From NCBI GenBank assembly GCA_964610385.1, contig CAZSXW010000003.1:62001-126000 (forward strand): DNA of 64,000 bases. Reading direction: 5' to 3'. Positions 26,055-34,813 of this stretch are shown one piece after another; positions within the stretch are counted from its first letter, which is position 1; each line of letters begins with the position of its first letter. The translations under genes and the position numbers were made by a program. This DNA comes from CAZBSE01 sp964610385. GTDB lineage: Bacteria; Actinomycetota; Humimicrobiia; Humimicrobiales; Humimicrobiaceae. Below the pieces are notes generated by a model that had not been told where the DNA came from, did not search any database, and was given only the letters and a program-made list of their open reading frames with translations.

Positions 26055-26555
26055 ATGGCTAAAATAAAAGGCGGCTGTCCCGGACAGGATACAGCTTTTC
26101 TGAAAGATTTTAAAACCAATATAGTACCATGTCCAAAGTGTGGGCATGAGATAGAATTTTTTACTGACGAAATTAAAGTAAAATGTCCCAGGTGTTATAC
26201 AAATGTATTTAAGGTAAATCCGCAGGTGATTGAATATCGGAACGGCAGCCTGGTCTTCAACGAAACAAAGGAGAGCTGCCTTGACTGGTGCGGACAATGT
26301 CTTGACAAGAAGGATTACAAGGATATAGAGGAGAATAAAAAAAGGATTGAAAAGAAAAAAGAAGATTTGAAAGAATTGATATATTCGGTCAGTAAAAAAG
26401 AAAGAGATGTGATCAACTTCTTTATAGAAGCTTTTAATAAAAGTATCAATAATCCCAGACTTATTGATGAAAAAATATTTCAGATGCTTCAAAAGGAAAA
26501 TCCGGATCTTTTTTTAAGAGCAAGAAATTATTACCTAAATTTTATTAATCGGTAG
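26055..26555 (+). CDS. Cys-rich zinc-ribbon protein of unknown function
   Basis: A 166-residue soluble protein. Cys26, Cys29, Cys44 and Cys47 form a CPKC-x14-CPRC zinc ribbon. A further Cys8 (GGCPGQD) and a second cluster Cys75, Cys79 and Cys82 (SCLDWCGQC) could bind another metal or cofactor. The C-terminal half is a charged helix followed by a helical region. I do not recognise a specific family. The ATG has AAAGGA about 12 bases upstream. The gene lies 3 bases before the GerMN protein gene, so the two are co-translated, which is the only functional hint. Confidence 0.6.
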   Translation: MAKIKGGCPGQDTAFLKDFKTNIVPCPKCGHEIEFFTDEIKVKCPRCYTNVFKVNPQVIEYRNGSLVFNETKESCLDWCGQCLDKKDYKDIEENKKRIEKKKEDLKELIYSVSKKERDVINFFIEAFNKSINNPRLIDEKIFQMLQKENPDLFLRARNYYLNFINR

Positions 26556-26558
26556 ATT

Positions 26559-27275
26559 ATGAAAAAAAAGGGACCAAATCCCATTTTAAAATTTACTATT
26601 ATTTTAATCTTCGTAGCGATCGCTGGGTTTCTTATCTTTTACACAATAGACAATCCGGGTTTCTGGAAAGACCAATTTTCTCCTATTTTAAGCGATGAAG
26701 AGAATGGGGAAATAGTAACCAGCCCGGCTGATACAGGGACGGAGCCAGAGGAAATCCCGGAGGATGACAGCGATAGTCTTTCTATATGGCAGAGAATAAT
26801 CGGTTTTTTCAGAAGAAATGAAAATAATGATGAAGGAGAAGAAAGCTACCCGGGAGAACTGGAATTGAATTTTTATTTTTCCAGCCTTGAAGAGGAGAAA
26901 AAACTGGTTTCTGAAAAAAGGACTATAATCGCAGGTGATCCGGAAACAGCAGTCAGAAATGCTGTTGAAGGATTGCTGGACGGGCCGAAAAAGTCATATC
27001 ATTTTCCGGTGATACCAGGTGGGACCAAGCTTATAGATGTAGAGGTCAATAAGAATATAGCAGAGATCGATCTGTCTCAGGAATTTTTAAATGAAAGCCT
27101 GGACAGCAGGATTTTAGATGAATATATAATTTATTCCATAGTGAATACACTTACCGAGATCCCTGAAATAGATGGAGTTATTTTTTATATAGAAGGGATA
27201 AGGATCAAAGTATATGGAAATATAGACCTGTCTATTCCTGCTATCAGAAATGAAGAGTATTTGGAAGAGCAGTGA
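26559..27275 (+). CDS. Membrane-anchored GerMN-domain protein
   Basis: A 238-residue protein with a basic start, one membrane helix (about 9-29), an acidic, low-complexity linker (about 45-105, Glu/Asp/Pro rich) and a C-terminal GerMN domain (about 108-230). The domain shows LDGPKKSYHFPVIPGGTKL, AEIDLSQEFL and YSIVNTLTEIPEI. GerMN domains occur in spore germination protein GerM and in many lipoproteins of cell-envelope loci; they are thought to bind wall material. It is paralogous to the lipoprotein at 34123. It would sit outside the cell on the membrane. Confidence 0.85.
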   Translation: MKKKGPNPILKFTIILIFVAIAGFLIFYTIDNPGFWKDQFSPILSDEENGEIVTSPADTGTEPEEIPEDDSDSLSIWQRIIGFFRRNENNDEGEESYPGELELNFYFSSLEEEKKLVSEKRTIIAGDPETAVRNAVEGLLDGPKKSYHFPVIPGGTKLIDVEVNKNIAEIDLSQEFLNESLDSRILDEYIIYSIVNTLTEIPEIDGVIFYIEGIRIKVYGNIDLSIPAIRNEEYLEEQ

Positions 27276-27371
27276 CAAGTAAGTCGGGTACCGGAAATCC
27301 TATGTTTGATTTTCAATAAGCAGAAAAAAAATATATAATACAAATCTAAAAATATTAATAAGGAGTTCGGC

Positions 27372-28295
27372 TTGAAGATACTGATTACAGGAGGAGCGGG
27401 TTTTATAGGTTCAAATGTGGCCGACGGTTTATTGGAAAAGAATTACCAGGTGGTCATAATCGATGACCTTTCCAATGGAAAAGAAGAGAACATACCCCAA
27501 AAAGCAAAATTCTATAAGATCGATATTAGGGATAAGGAAATACAGAAAGTATTTAAAGAAGAAAAACCTGATATTGTGATACATAATGCAGCCCAGTTGA
27601 GTGTAAGAGTCTCTGTAGAAAATCCTATGATGGATGCCGATATAAATATAATGGGGAGTCTTAATGTTATTTACAACTGCAATATATATAAAGTAGATAA
27701 AATAATATTCGCATCCAGCGGAGGTACGGTATACGGGGAACAGGAATATTACCCTGCTGACGAAGATCATCCTACCAGACCTATATCGCCTTATGGAGTG
27801 GCCAAGCTCGCTACAGAAAAATATTTATATTGTTTTAATAATAGTTACGGATTGAGTTATGTGTCATTGAGATACGGCAATATATATGGACCCAGGCAGG
27901 ACCCTTACGGGGAGGCAGGGGTGGTAGCCATATTTTCGAAAAAGGTACTGGAGGGTAAAAATCCTACTATCAATGGGGATGGGCTGCAGACCAGAGATTA
28001 TGTCTATATAAGTGATGTGGTTGATGTAAATGTAAGAGCTATAGAAAGTGATTTTTCGGGAGTTATAAACGTAGGAACAGGAAGGGAAACTGATGTAATA
28101 AGTTTGTTTAATATCTTGAAGGAAGTATCGGGTAAAAAGGACATTAAAGAAATCCACGGCCCTCCCAAGGAAGGGGAGCAGAGGAGAAGCCGGCTTTCTT
28201 TTGCGCTGGCAGAAAAAAAGCTGGGATGGAAACCGAAAGTATCGATAGAAGAAGGACTGAAGCTAACCTATGACTGGTTCAAAGAAAATACCTGA
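27372..28295 (+). CDS. NAD-dependent sugar epimerase (UDP-glucose 4-epimerase type)
   Basis: A 307-residue extended SDR. It has the NAD motif GGAGFIGSNV at residue 7, active-site SSGGTVYGE, and Tyr/Lys in PYGVAKLATEKY. C-terminal substrate elements RYGNIYGPRQDP and a DYVYISDVVDVN block fit the GalE-like or GlcA/GlcNAc 4-epimerase group. It probably interconverts UDP-Glc/Gal-type sugars for the nearby glycan genes. The start is TTG with AAGGAG about 7 bases upstream. A TATAAT (27334-27339) lies just upstream, with a weak -35 (TTTCAA). The exact sugar is not determined. Confidence 0.87.
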   Translation: MKILITGGAGFIGSNVADGLLEKNYQVVIIDDLSNGKEENIPQKAKFYKIDIRDKEIQKVFKEEKPDIVIHNAAQLSVRVSVENPMMDADINIMGSLNVIYNCNIYKVDKIIFASSGGTVYGEQEYYPADEDHPTRPISPYGVAKLATEKYLYCFNNSYGLSYVSLRYGNIYGPRQDPYGEAGVVAIFSKKVLEGKNPTINGDGLQTRDYVYISDVVDVNVRAIESDFSGVINVGTGRETDVISLFNILKEVSGKKDIKEIHGPPKEGEQRRSRLSFALAEKKLGWKPKVSIEEGLKLTYDWFKENT

Positions 28296-28333
28296 TTATT
28301 ATAAATAGGGCTAGGAAAGAGTCACAAGTTATT

Positions 28334-29545
28334 ATGGCAGATAATAAGAAATCAAAGAAAAGAAAAGTACTCAATATAGTCCCCACCCCCTTTTTTGCCG
28401 ACAGGGGATGCCATATGAGAATACTGGGAGAGATGAAGGCACTGGCAAAATACGGGTACCAAAATATTATAGTCACCTATCATAACGGCAGGGACCTCGA
28501 AGGTCTCGATATCAGGAGGATAATAAATATTCCCTGGTATAAGAAACTTGAGGCAGGGCCGTCCATCCATAAATTCTATATAGATATTATACTGTTCTTT
28601 AAAGCAGCGGCTGTCTATATCAGGGAGAAACCGGATATAATATACGGGCATCTTCATGAAGGCGCATTCGTTGGGGGCCTTATAAAATATCTTTTGACCT
28701 GGGGAAAGATCCCCCTGGCCTTTGATGTCCAGGGAAGTCTTACTTCGGAGCTTGATACCTTTGACTGGATCAAGGGAAGAAAGCCCATAAGGTGGTTTTT
28801 TCATACCCTGGAAAAGTTTATCTGCAGGATGCCGGATTTTTTTATATGCAGCTCGGTTTCCAATGGAGATATCATAAAGAATAGGTTTAAGATAAACCCG
28901 GACAGGGTTAGGGTAGTGATAGACGGTGTACATACGGATTTTTTTAATAAGACTCCCCTGGCAGGATTCAGGCAAAAACTTGGAATACCTGAAGATGCAT
29001 CTGTCATAATATTTACCGGAGCACTTCTGTCAGCTAAGGGTATCTGGAATCTGGTCTCGGCAATCCCTCTGGTCTTAAAGAAGGTAAAAAATGCCCATTT
29101 CCTGATAGTCGGTTATCCCGTGGAGGAGGCATCCCAAAGGGTCAAGGAGCTGGGAGTAAGTAAAAACGTTCATTTTACCGGTATGGTGGATTATTTCAAA
29201 CTCCCTGATTATCTGCTGGTAAGCGATGTGGCCGTGGAGCCTAAAGTGGATAAAGCGGGTGAAGCCAGCGGAAAGGTCATAAACTATATGGGTGCGGGAC
29301 TTCCGGTAGTTTGTTTTGAAGGTAAAAACAACCGAAGATTCCTGGGTGAAGGCGGGATCTATGCTGACGGTGATAGGATTGAAAATCTTGCAGAAAAGAT
29401 AATATGGGCTGTTAAGAATCCAGAAGAAGCGGAGAAGCTGGGGAAATTGAACAAAAAAAGAGTTGAAGAGGCCTTTTCCTGGAATAACAGCATAAAGGCT
29501 ACGGTCGGAGCCTTTGAAAAGCTGGTCTCTGATCGATCTAATTAG
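28334..29545 (+). CDS. Glycosyltransferase family 4
   Basis: A 403-residue GT-B enzyme. The N-terminal domain includes PTPFFADRGCHMRILGE, a donor-binding region of the acceptor-side fold. The C-terminal half has FTGALLSAKGIWNLV, HFTGMVDYFKLPDYLLVSDV and the donor-contact segment PKVDKAGEASGKVINYMGAGLPVV, with Glu residues in the EX7E-like place. It transfers a sugar from a nucleotide donor to a lipid-linked or protein acceptor at the inner membrane face. It follows the epimerase by 38 bases. Donor and acceptor are unknown. Confidence 0.88.
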   Translation: MADNKKSKKRKVLNIVPTPFFADRGCHMRILGEMKALAKYGYQNIIVTYHNGRDLEGLDIRRIINIPWYKKLEAGPSIHKFYIDIILFFKAAAVYIREKPDIIYGHLHEGAFVGGLIKYLLTWGKIPLAFDVQGSLTSELDTFDWIKGRKPIRWFFHTLEKFICRMPDFFICSSVSNGDIIKNRFKINPDRVRVVIDGVHTDFFNKTPLAGFRQKLGIPEDASVIIFTGALLSAKGIWNLVSAIPLVLKKVKNAHFLIVGYPVEEASQRVKELGVSKNVHFTGMVDYFKLPDYLLVSDVAVEPKVDKAGEASGKVINYMGAGLPVVCFEGKNNRRFLGEGGIYADGDRIENLAEKIIWAVKNPEEAEKLGKLNKKRVEEAFSWNNSIKATVGAFEKLVSDRSN

Positions 29546-29607
29546 ATCTTTGAATGTCCGGTTATGTTGTAAGAAAATATCTTTATTGATATTATACTTC
29601 AATATTG

Positions 29608-29616
29608 TGGTATAAA
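29608..29616 (+). promoter_or_regulatory. Possible extended -10 promoter of the UDP-glucose dehydrogenase gene
   Basis: TGGTATAAA (29608-29616), an extended -10-like element, about 34 bases before the ATG at 29650. No good -35 is needed or seen. Confidence 0.35.
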
Positions 29617-29649
29617 TTTACTGCATCAGTTTAAGCGTAAGGAAAAAAA

Positions 29650-30993
29650 ATGAAGGTTTGTGTTATAGGGACTGGATATGTGGGCCTGGTTACAGGGGTC
29701 TGCCTGGCCGAGATAGGCAATACGGTTTTTTGTGTGGATAAGGATGAAAATAAAATAGGGATGCTCAAAAAAGGCCGGGTGCCCATATATGAAGAAGGTC
29801 TTGAGGAACTGGTTAAGAAGAACATTAAAAAGGGCAATCTGATATTTGAAAACAATGTAAGCGATGGTATCAGGGAAAGCGACGTTATATTTATATGTGT
29901 GGGCACTCCCCCTCTGCCATCGGGAAAGTCTGATCTTTCTGCTATTGATGAGGTGGCAAGATTGATCGGTAAGTCGATCAATGGATATAAGGTCATTTCG
30001 AATAAAAGCACTGTTCCAATCGGTACGGCAAAAAGGATCAAGAGGATAATCAGTGAAAATCAGGGCAGCGGCAGTAACCATGATTTTGATATAGTATCCA
30101 ATCCTGAATTCCTAAAAGAAGGCGAAGCTGTGAAGGACGCCTTCTTTCCGGAAAGGCTTGTAATAGGGTCTAAGAGTAAAAAGGCAATAGAAATAATGAA
30201 GGAGCTTTATAAGCCCATAATAAATCAGGATTTTGATTATGCTGTAAATAATACTCACAGGAAAGAAAGAGTACCGGTTCTAATCACCGATTCGACCAGT
30301 TCGGAACTTATTAAATATTCTTCCAATGCATTTCTTGCTGCCAAGATCTCATTTATTAACGAGATAGCCAATATATGTGAGAGAGTAGGTGCCAATATTC
30401 TTGATGTCACCTACGGCATGGGTCTGGACAGCAGAATAGGAACCGGTTTTATGAAAGCTGGGATCGGTTGGGGAGGTTCATGCTTTCCGAAGGATGTCAG
30501 GGCATTAAGTCATACCGCAGAGGAATATGGGTCGACTGCGAATATTTTAAATTCGGTGATACAGGTAAACAACCATCAGAGATTTAAGGTAATACAAAAA
30601 GCCATGGACATACTTGGTATTATTGACGATAAAATAATCGGTGTCCTGGGGCTGTCTTTTAAGCCAAATACGAATGACACACGGGAGGCACCTTCTATTA
30701 CCATAATAAACAAATTTCTGGAACTCGGTGCGGAGGTAAGAGTTTATGACCCTGTAGTAAAGGAATACCCAAAGGATATGGACGAGGGTGCTGTAATGAC
30801 AAAAAGTGCCTATGAGACATTGGAAGGGGCTGATCTTATGGTTCTGGTAACGGAGTGGAGCGAATTTAGCGATTTAGATTTTAAAAGGATAAAAAAATCA
30901 ATGGCCAGCCTTAATATCATTGACGGCAGAAATATATTGGACAGGCAAAAACTCAAGGAGATGGGTTTCAATTATACCGGTATTGGATATTAA
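29650..30993 (+). CDS. ugd: UDP-glucose 6-dehydrogenase
   Basis: Oxidises UDP-glucose to UDP-glucuronate with two NAD+. The 447-residue protein starts with the GTGYVGLVTGVCLAE nucleotide motif. It has the STVPIGTA region, the substrate Lys in FLAAKISFINE, and the catalytic Cys in WGGSCFPKDVRAL. It differs from the second dehydrogenase cut by the window end (63698), which is of the UDP-HexNAc type. It provides uronic acid for the surface glycan. The C-terminal GLSFKPNTNDTREAPS motif is intact. UDP-GlcNAc as substrate cannot be fully excluded from sequence. Confidence 0.93.
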   Translation: MKVCVIGTGYVGLVTGVCLAEIGNTVFCVDKDENKIGMLKKGRVPIYEEGLEELVKKNIKKGNLIFENNVSDGIRESDVIFICVGTPPLPSGKSDLSAIDEVARLIGKSINGYKVISNKSTVPIGTAKRIKRIISENQGSGSNHDFDIVSNPEFLKEGEAVKDAFFPERLVIGSKSKKAIEIMKELYKPIINQDFDYAVNNTHRKERVPVLITDSTSSELIKYSSNAFLAAKISFINEIANICERVGANILDVTYGMGLDSRIGTGFMKAGIGWGGSCFPKDVRALSHTAEEYGSTANILNSVIQVNNHQRFKVIQKAMDILGIIDDKIIGVLGLSFKPNTNDTREAPSITIINKFLELGAEVRVYDPVVKEYPKDMDEGAVMTKSAYETLEGADLMVLVTEWSEFSDLDFKRIKKSMASLNIIDGRNILDRQKLKEMGFNYTGIGY

Positions 30994-31020
30994 TTATTAA
31001 AATGGATTAGGAGGCTTGTT

Positions 31021-31476
31021 TTGATAGACGGGGTTAAAATAAAAAAATTGAAGGTCATACCCGATGAAAGAGGCAGATTGATGGAGATGCTGCGTTCCGA
31101 TGATGATCTTTTTGTAAAATTTGGCCAGGCCTATATGACGACTGCATATCCGGGCGTAGTCAAAGGGTGGCATTACCATAAGAAACAGATAGACAGTTTT
31201 GTGGTGATCAAGGGTATGATGAAAGTAGTCTTATATGACAGCCGCAAGGGCTCGCCGACCTACAAAGAGGTTAATGAATTTTTCATGGGAGAGCATAATC
31301 CGATGCTTCTTCAGATACCTCAATATGTATTCCACGGCTTCAAATGCATAAGCGATGATGAAGCTATATGTATCAACTTGCCCACTGAGGTTTATAACTA
31401 TGATGAGCCCGATGAGTTCAGAGAAGATCCACATAGCCCCAATATACCTTACAGCTGGGAAAGAAAAGACGGATAG
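31021..31476 (+). CDS. RmlC-like dTDP-sugar 3,5-epimerase (short cupin form)
   Basis: A 151-residue cupin of the RmlC family with the conserved KGWHYHKKQIDSFVV (active-site His), a central FHGFKC strand, and the ending DPHSPNIPYSW. It is shorter than classical RmlC (about 180-190). The active-site motif reads WHYH where classical RmlC has LHYQ; short forms occur in archaea and anaerobes. It likely epimerises a 4-keto-6-deoxy nucleotide sugar made by the RmlB-like enzyme encoded next, 10 bases downstream. The start is TTG with a strong TTAGGAGG upstream. Without rmlA or rmlD in the window, rhamnose is likely but not proven. Confidence 0.87.
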   Translation: MIDGVKIKKLKVIPDERGRLMEMLRSDDDLFVKFGQAYMTTAYPGVVKGWHYHKKQIDSFVVIKGMMKVVLYDSRKGSPTYKEVNEFFMGEHNPMLLQIPQYVFHGFKCISDDEAICINLPTEVYNYDEPDEFREDPHSPNIPYSWERKDG

Positions 31477-31485
31477 GAGAAAAGA

Positions 31486-32475
31486 TTGGCGGACAGGAAG
31501 TTTAAAACCCTGCTTGTTACCGGTGGTGCAGGATTCATCGGAAGCAACTTTATACATCATATTGCGGAGAACTACACTGGATACAGGATAATAAATCTTG
31601 ATAAGCTGACTTATGCTGGAAACCTGGAAAATTTAAGGGATATGGAAGGTAATCCCAATTATGAATTTATAAAGGGCGATATAGCCGACAGGGATCTTGT
31701 AGATGACATTTTTAAATCCAATATTATAGATGCAGTGGTGAATTTTGCTGCCGAGTCTCATGTTGACAGGTCAATAGAAGATCCCGGAATATTTATTCAG
31801 ACTGATGTTTATGGTACCTATGTTTTACTTGAAGCGGTGAGGGAATATGAAGGCGGTATCTTTCTCCAGATAAGCACGGATGAAGTCTATGGTTCCGTGG
31901 AATTCGGCTCTTCAAAAGAAAGCGATATACTGAAGCCCAACAGCCCTTATTCTGCTTCCAAAGCGGGAGCAGAGATGATTGTGAGGTCTTTCTATAAAAC
32001 ATACGGTATCCCCATAATCATAACCAGGACCTCGAACAATTTTGGTCCATATCAGTACCCTGAAAAATTAATCCCATTATTTATAACTAATTTAATAGAC
32101 GGTAAAAAAGTGCCTCTATACGGAGATGGCATGAATGTGAGGGATTGGATATATGTGAATGATAACTGTACTGCACTAGATTTGATTCTTCACAATGGGG
32201 AGGTCGGTGAGATATACAATATCGCTGCCGGAAATGAGCAGCCGAACATATGGATTACCTGGAAGATACTGGAGCTTCTGGGTAAAACCGAAGATATGAT
32301 AAAGCCGGTACCGGACAGGCTTGGCCATGACAGGAGGTATTCCCTGGACTGTTCAAAATTAAAAAAGGAGCTGGGCTGGGTGACTCAGTATAATCTTGAA
32401 CAGGCGCTGGAAAAGACGGTTAAATGGTACCAGGATAATGAAAAATGGTGGAGGCCGTTAAAGAAGGGAAGTTAG
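31486..32475 (+). CDS. rmlB: dTDP-glucose 4,6-dehydratase (RmlB-like)
   Basis: A 329-residue extended SDR with GGAGFIGSNFIHH, the dehydratase signature ISTDEVYGS (Thr-Asp-Glu), the catalytic YSASKAGAE and RTSNNFGPYQYPEKLIP. All are typical of RmlB. It removes water from dTDP-glucose to give dTDP-4-keto-6-deoxyglucose, the substrate of the preceding RmlC-like enzyme. The start is TTG with TAGGAG upstream. The late block DRLGHDRRYSLDCSKLKKELGW also matches the family. It forms a two-gene unit with the cupin and probably continues the ugd transcript. Confidence 0.94.
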   Translation: MADRKFKTLLVTGGAGFIGSNFIHHIAENYTGYRIINLDKLTYAGNLENLRDMEGNPNYEFIKGDIADRDLVDDIFKSNIIDAVVNFAAESHVDRSIEDPGIFIQTDVYGTYVLLEAVREYEGGIFLQISTDEVYGSVEFGSSKESDILKPNSPYSASKAGAEMIVRSFYKTYGIPIIITRTSNNFGPYQYPEKLIPLFITNLIDGKKVPLYGDGMNVRDWIYVNDNCTALDLILHNGEVGEIYNIAAGNEQPNIWITWKILELLGKTEDMIKPVPDRLGHDRRYSLDCSKLKKELGWVTQYNLEQALEKTVKWYQDNEKWWRPLKKGS

Positions 32476-32617
32476 AGACTGCTTTATAAATTTATCCTGT
32501 ACTTATATGATATTTCATTTCAAATATAGACGCCGGGAGTTTGATTTCTTAAAGATTGCTGTGATTGTAAACTTTTATACTGCCTTTATTTAATAATATG
32601 ACAGAGAGCCTGATGTT

Positions 32618-34003
32618 ATGAGATATGAGATGAAACATGCCAAAAAGCCTGAGGAAAAAGGTAAGGTTAAATTCAATAGAAATAAAATCATAGCAATAGC
32701 ATTAAGTTCTATTGCAGGAATAGCAGTTATTGTACTATGTGTTTTATATTATGAGATCATCTTTAACTTTATAGATTCAAAGATAGATTTTCTTTCTAAC
32801 TGGTTTTCAGGCGGCAGTGCTGTCGAAGACTCGAATATTCCTGAAGAACCTGTAGAGACAGCAGTCGAAGATGATAGCACACAGAATGATATGGAAGAAT
32901 TAACGGAGGAATCAGAAGAAGAACCTGAGGAAGAGGAGGAAGGGGAGGAAAAAACAGCGCCGACCATTAAGCTTGAGATATATCAAAATGCTACTCTTGA
33001 GAGCGGCGTGTGTTACTGGAGAATAAGAGCTGTTGTAACCGGAGATCCTGCCCCTGAAATAAAGTGGAACAGAGATGACAGCCTGGGTTCTTTAGAGGAC
33101 AAAATTACCCAGATCAATTTAAATGATCCCGGTGAGACATTTACCCTTACTGCCACTGCCACAAATTCTGAAGGTACTGCCACGGATTCAATGGATCTAA
33201 GCTGGCAGTGCAACAGAAAGCCGCTGATAAAGGGAATTTCACTGTCAGAAGATGTTTTATATGTAGGAAAGCAATACCAGGCTTTTGTCGATGTCTCAGA
33301 TGCGGATAATGACGTGCTTTCTTTTAGCTGGAGTGTGACAGGAGGGTCCATTGCCGACAGTACTGTAAATCCGGTCGATTGGAACACGCCTGATGCTCCC
33401 GATGATTACCTGATTTCAGTTGCAGTAAATGATGGACATGGAAATACTTCAGAGAGTTCAGTAGCGGTGTATGTGGGAGAGGTGACTGTGGAGCATAATC
33501 CTGAAAATATAACCATACCCAAGAAGACAGGAGAGGGCGGCTATATTGAATATGAAGGAGGTACTTATATAGGTGCGGATATCTATACGGGTGATTCAGA
33601 TGATAATAAACCCTGCGGCGGATTTATCAGTTTTGACATATCGGACCTGGGTGGAAGCATAGTCGAATCGGCTTCTCTTACATTAAGCGGTGCTTCTATA
33701 TTAGGAGATCCCCTGGAATTTCTTAAAAGATTAAATATAAATGTACTGGAGTGGGGGGCGGAACCCATTACGCAAGATGATTTCAAATCGGTTGGTATCT
33801 TTGTGGAAAGTTATAATTCTCCAAATATTACCTGTAATGTCTCCAAACTGAAAGAGGAGTTGCAGGGAGCCATAAATGAAGGAAAGTCAAGGTTTCAGAT
33901 CAGAGTTCGTTTTAGTGGGCCTTATACCGATGGTGATGGTCAGGCTGACGGCTGGAGGTACTCACAGGCCAGTGTGGTCCTTAGTGCGACCATAGTGCGG
34001 TAA
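32618..34003 (+). CDS. Membrane-anchored surface protein with Ig-like domains
   Basis: A 461-residue protein: basic cytoplasmic tail (1-22), membrane helix (23-44), and an acidic, Glu-rich spacer (about 66-113) that would cross the wall. An Ig-like domain with a Cys pair and a TATATNSEGTATDS strand (about 114-198) follows, then a cadherin/PKD-like domain (about 205-295, DVSDADNDVLSFSWSV). The C-terminal domain (about 300-461) is a beta-rich module ending in RFSGPYTDGDGQADGW that recalls DNRLRE-like carbohydrate-associated domains. No enzyme motif is seen. It is probably an adhesin or wall-binding protein; the architecture is clear, the role inferred. Confidence 0.75.
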   Translation: MRYEMKHAKKPEEKGKVKFNRNKIIAIALSSIAGIAVIVLCVLYYEIIFNFIDSKIDFLSNWFSGGSAVEDSNIPEEPVETAVEDDSTQNDMEELTEESEEEPEEEEEGEEKTAPTIKLEIYQNATLESGVCYWRIRAVVTGDPAPEIKWNRDDSLGSLEDKITQINLNDPGETFTLTATATNSEGTATDSMDLSWQCNRKPLIKGISLSEDVLYVGKQYQAFVDVSDADNDVLSFSWSVTGGSIADSTVNPVDWNTPDAPDDYLISVAVNDGHGNTSESSVAVYVGEVTVEHNPENITIPKKTGEGGYIEYEGGTYIGADIYTGDSDDNKPCGGFISFDISDLGGSIVESASLTLSGASILGDPLEFLKRLNINVLEWGAEPITQDDFKSVGIFVESYNSPNITCNVSKLKEELQGAINEGKSRFQIRVRFSGPYTDGDGQADGWRYSQASVVLSATIVR

Positions 34004-34122
34004 AAGATAATTGTCTTGACATTATTTAGTATTTATGCAATTATTCTTTACACAATATTCTTAATAAAAATGTAGAAATAAATGTAGTAAATTAATTGTA
34101 AAAAGATAATTTATACGCAGTA

Positions 34123-34800
34123 ATGATGAGGAAAGACTTTCATAGAAAGAATGATGTTTTTTTTATCAGAAAAACAGTATTAGTGTCTGTTTTATTCTCC
34201 CTTATAATAATGCTCTTTTTAACTTTTTCCTGTAGTACAAACAGTGATTCAACCGTAGTATCAGCTAACGATACATCCAATGATCAGATAGAAGAAGAAC
34301 CACAGGGAACAGATCAAAAAGAGGATGCTGATACTGATGAGAATGCAGATACCGGTGAAGAATCCAAAGAAGATACAGAGGAAGCCAAAGACGGTGATAT
34401 CACCATAAACGTATATTACCTGGATGCTATGGGAGAATTTCTGGTAGGCGAAGCCAGGACTGTATCATCGGAGAATAAATATGTAGATACCTTATATGAA
34501 CTAATGAAGCTTCCTGTTGACAGCAGTCTCTACCGATTGGTGCCGGACACTACGAAGATAAATTCTATTGTCGTTGAGGACGGTCTTGCAAAGGTCGATC
34601 TTTCGAAAGAATTCGTGGAGGATAGGATTACCAGTGATACCGAGGATAATTTACTTATTTATTCAATTGTAAACACGTTAACAGAGTTTGAGGAAGTAAA
34701 TTCGGTGTCTTTTTTTATAGATGGAGAGAAATTAAATACACTGGGTGAGCTTGATGTCAGCGCGCTTCTTTTTAGGAGAAATGATTTAATAAAGAGTTAA
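34123..34800 (+). CDS. GerMN-domain lipoprotein
   Basis: A 225-residue protein with a signal peptide ending in the lipobox LTFSC (Cys about 38), an acidic, Asp/Glu/Thr-rich linker (about 45-95), and a GerMN domain (about 98-215) with LYRLVPDTTKI, AKVDLSKEFV and YSIVNTLTEFEEV. It should be anchored to the outer face of the membrane. The amidase gene begins 13 bases downstream, so a joint role in wall remodelling is likely. It is paralogous to the protein at 26559, but carries a lipobox instead of a lasting membrane helix. Confidence 0.87.
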   Translation: MMRKDFHRKNDVFFIRKTVLVSVLFSLIIMLFLTFSCSTNSDSTVVSANDTSNDQIEEEPQGTDQKEDADTDENADTGEESKEDTEEAKDGDITINVYYLDAMGEFLVGEARTVSSENKYVDTLYELMKLPVDSSLYRLVPDTTKINSIVVEDGLAKVDLSKEFVEDRITSDTEDNLLIYSIVNTLTEFEEVNSVSFFIDGEKLNTLGELDVSALLFRRNDLIKS

Positions 34801-34813
34801 AGGGTAAGGTTCT

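Noticed and set aside
28352..28975. 207-codon minus-strand frame opposite the GT4 gene
   Set aside because: Shadow of the plus-strand glycosyltransferase; composition and lack of motifs do not support a gene.
29535..29548. Perfect 14-base palindrome GATCTAATTAGATC at the end of the GT4 gene
   Set aside because: Too short and AT-rich for a terminator stem, has no loop and no T run after it; probably chance.
34016..34021. Perfect TTGACA upstream of the GerMN lipoprotein gene
   Set aside because: No acceptable -10 at 15-19 bases downstream, so I did not call a promoter.
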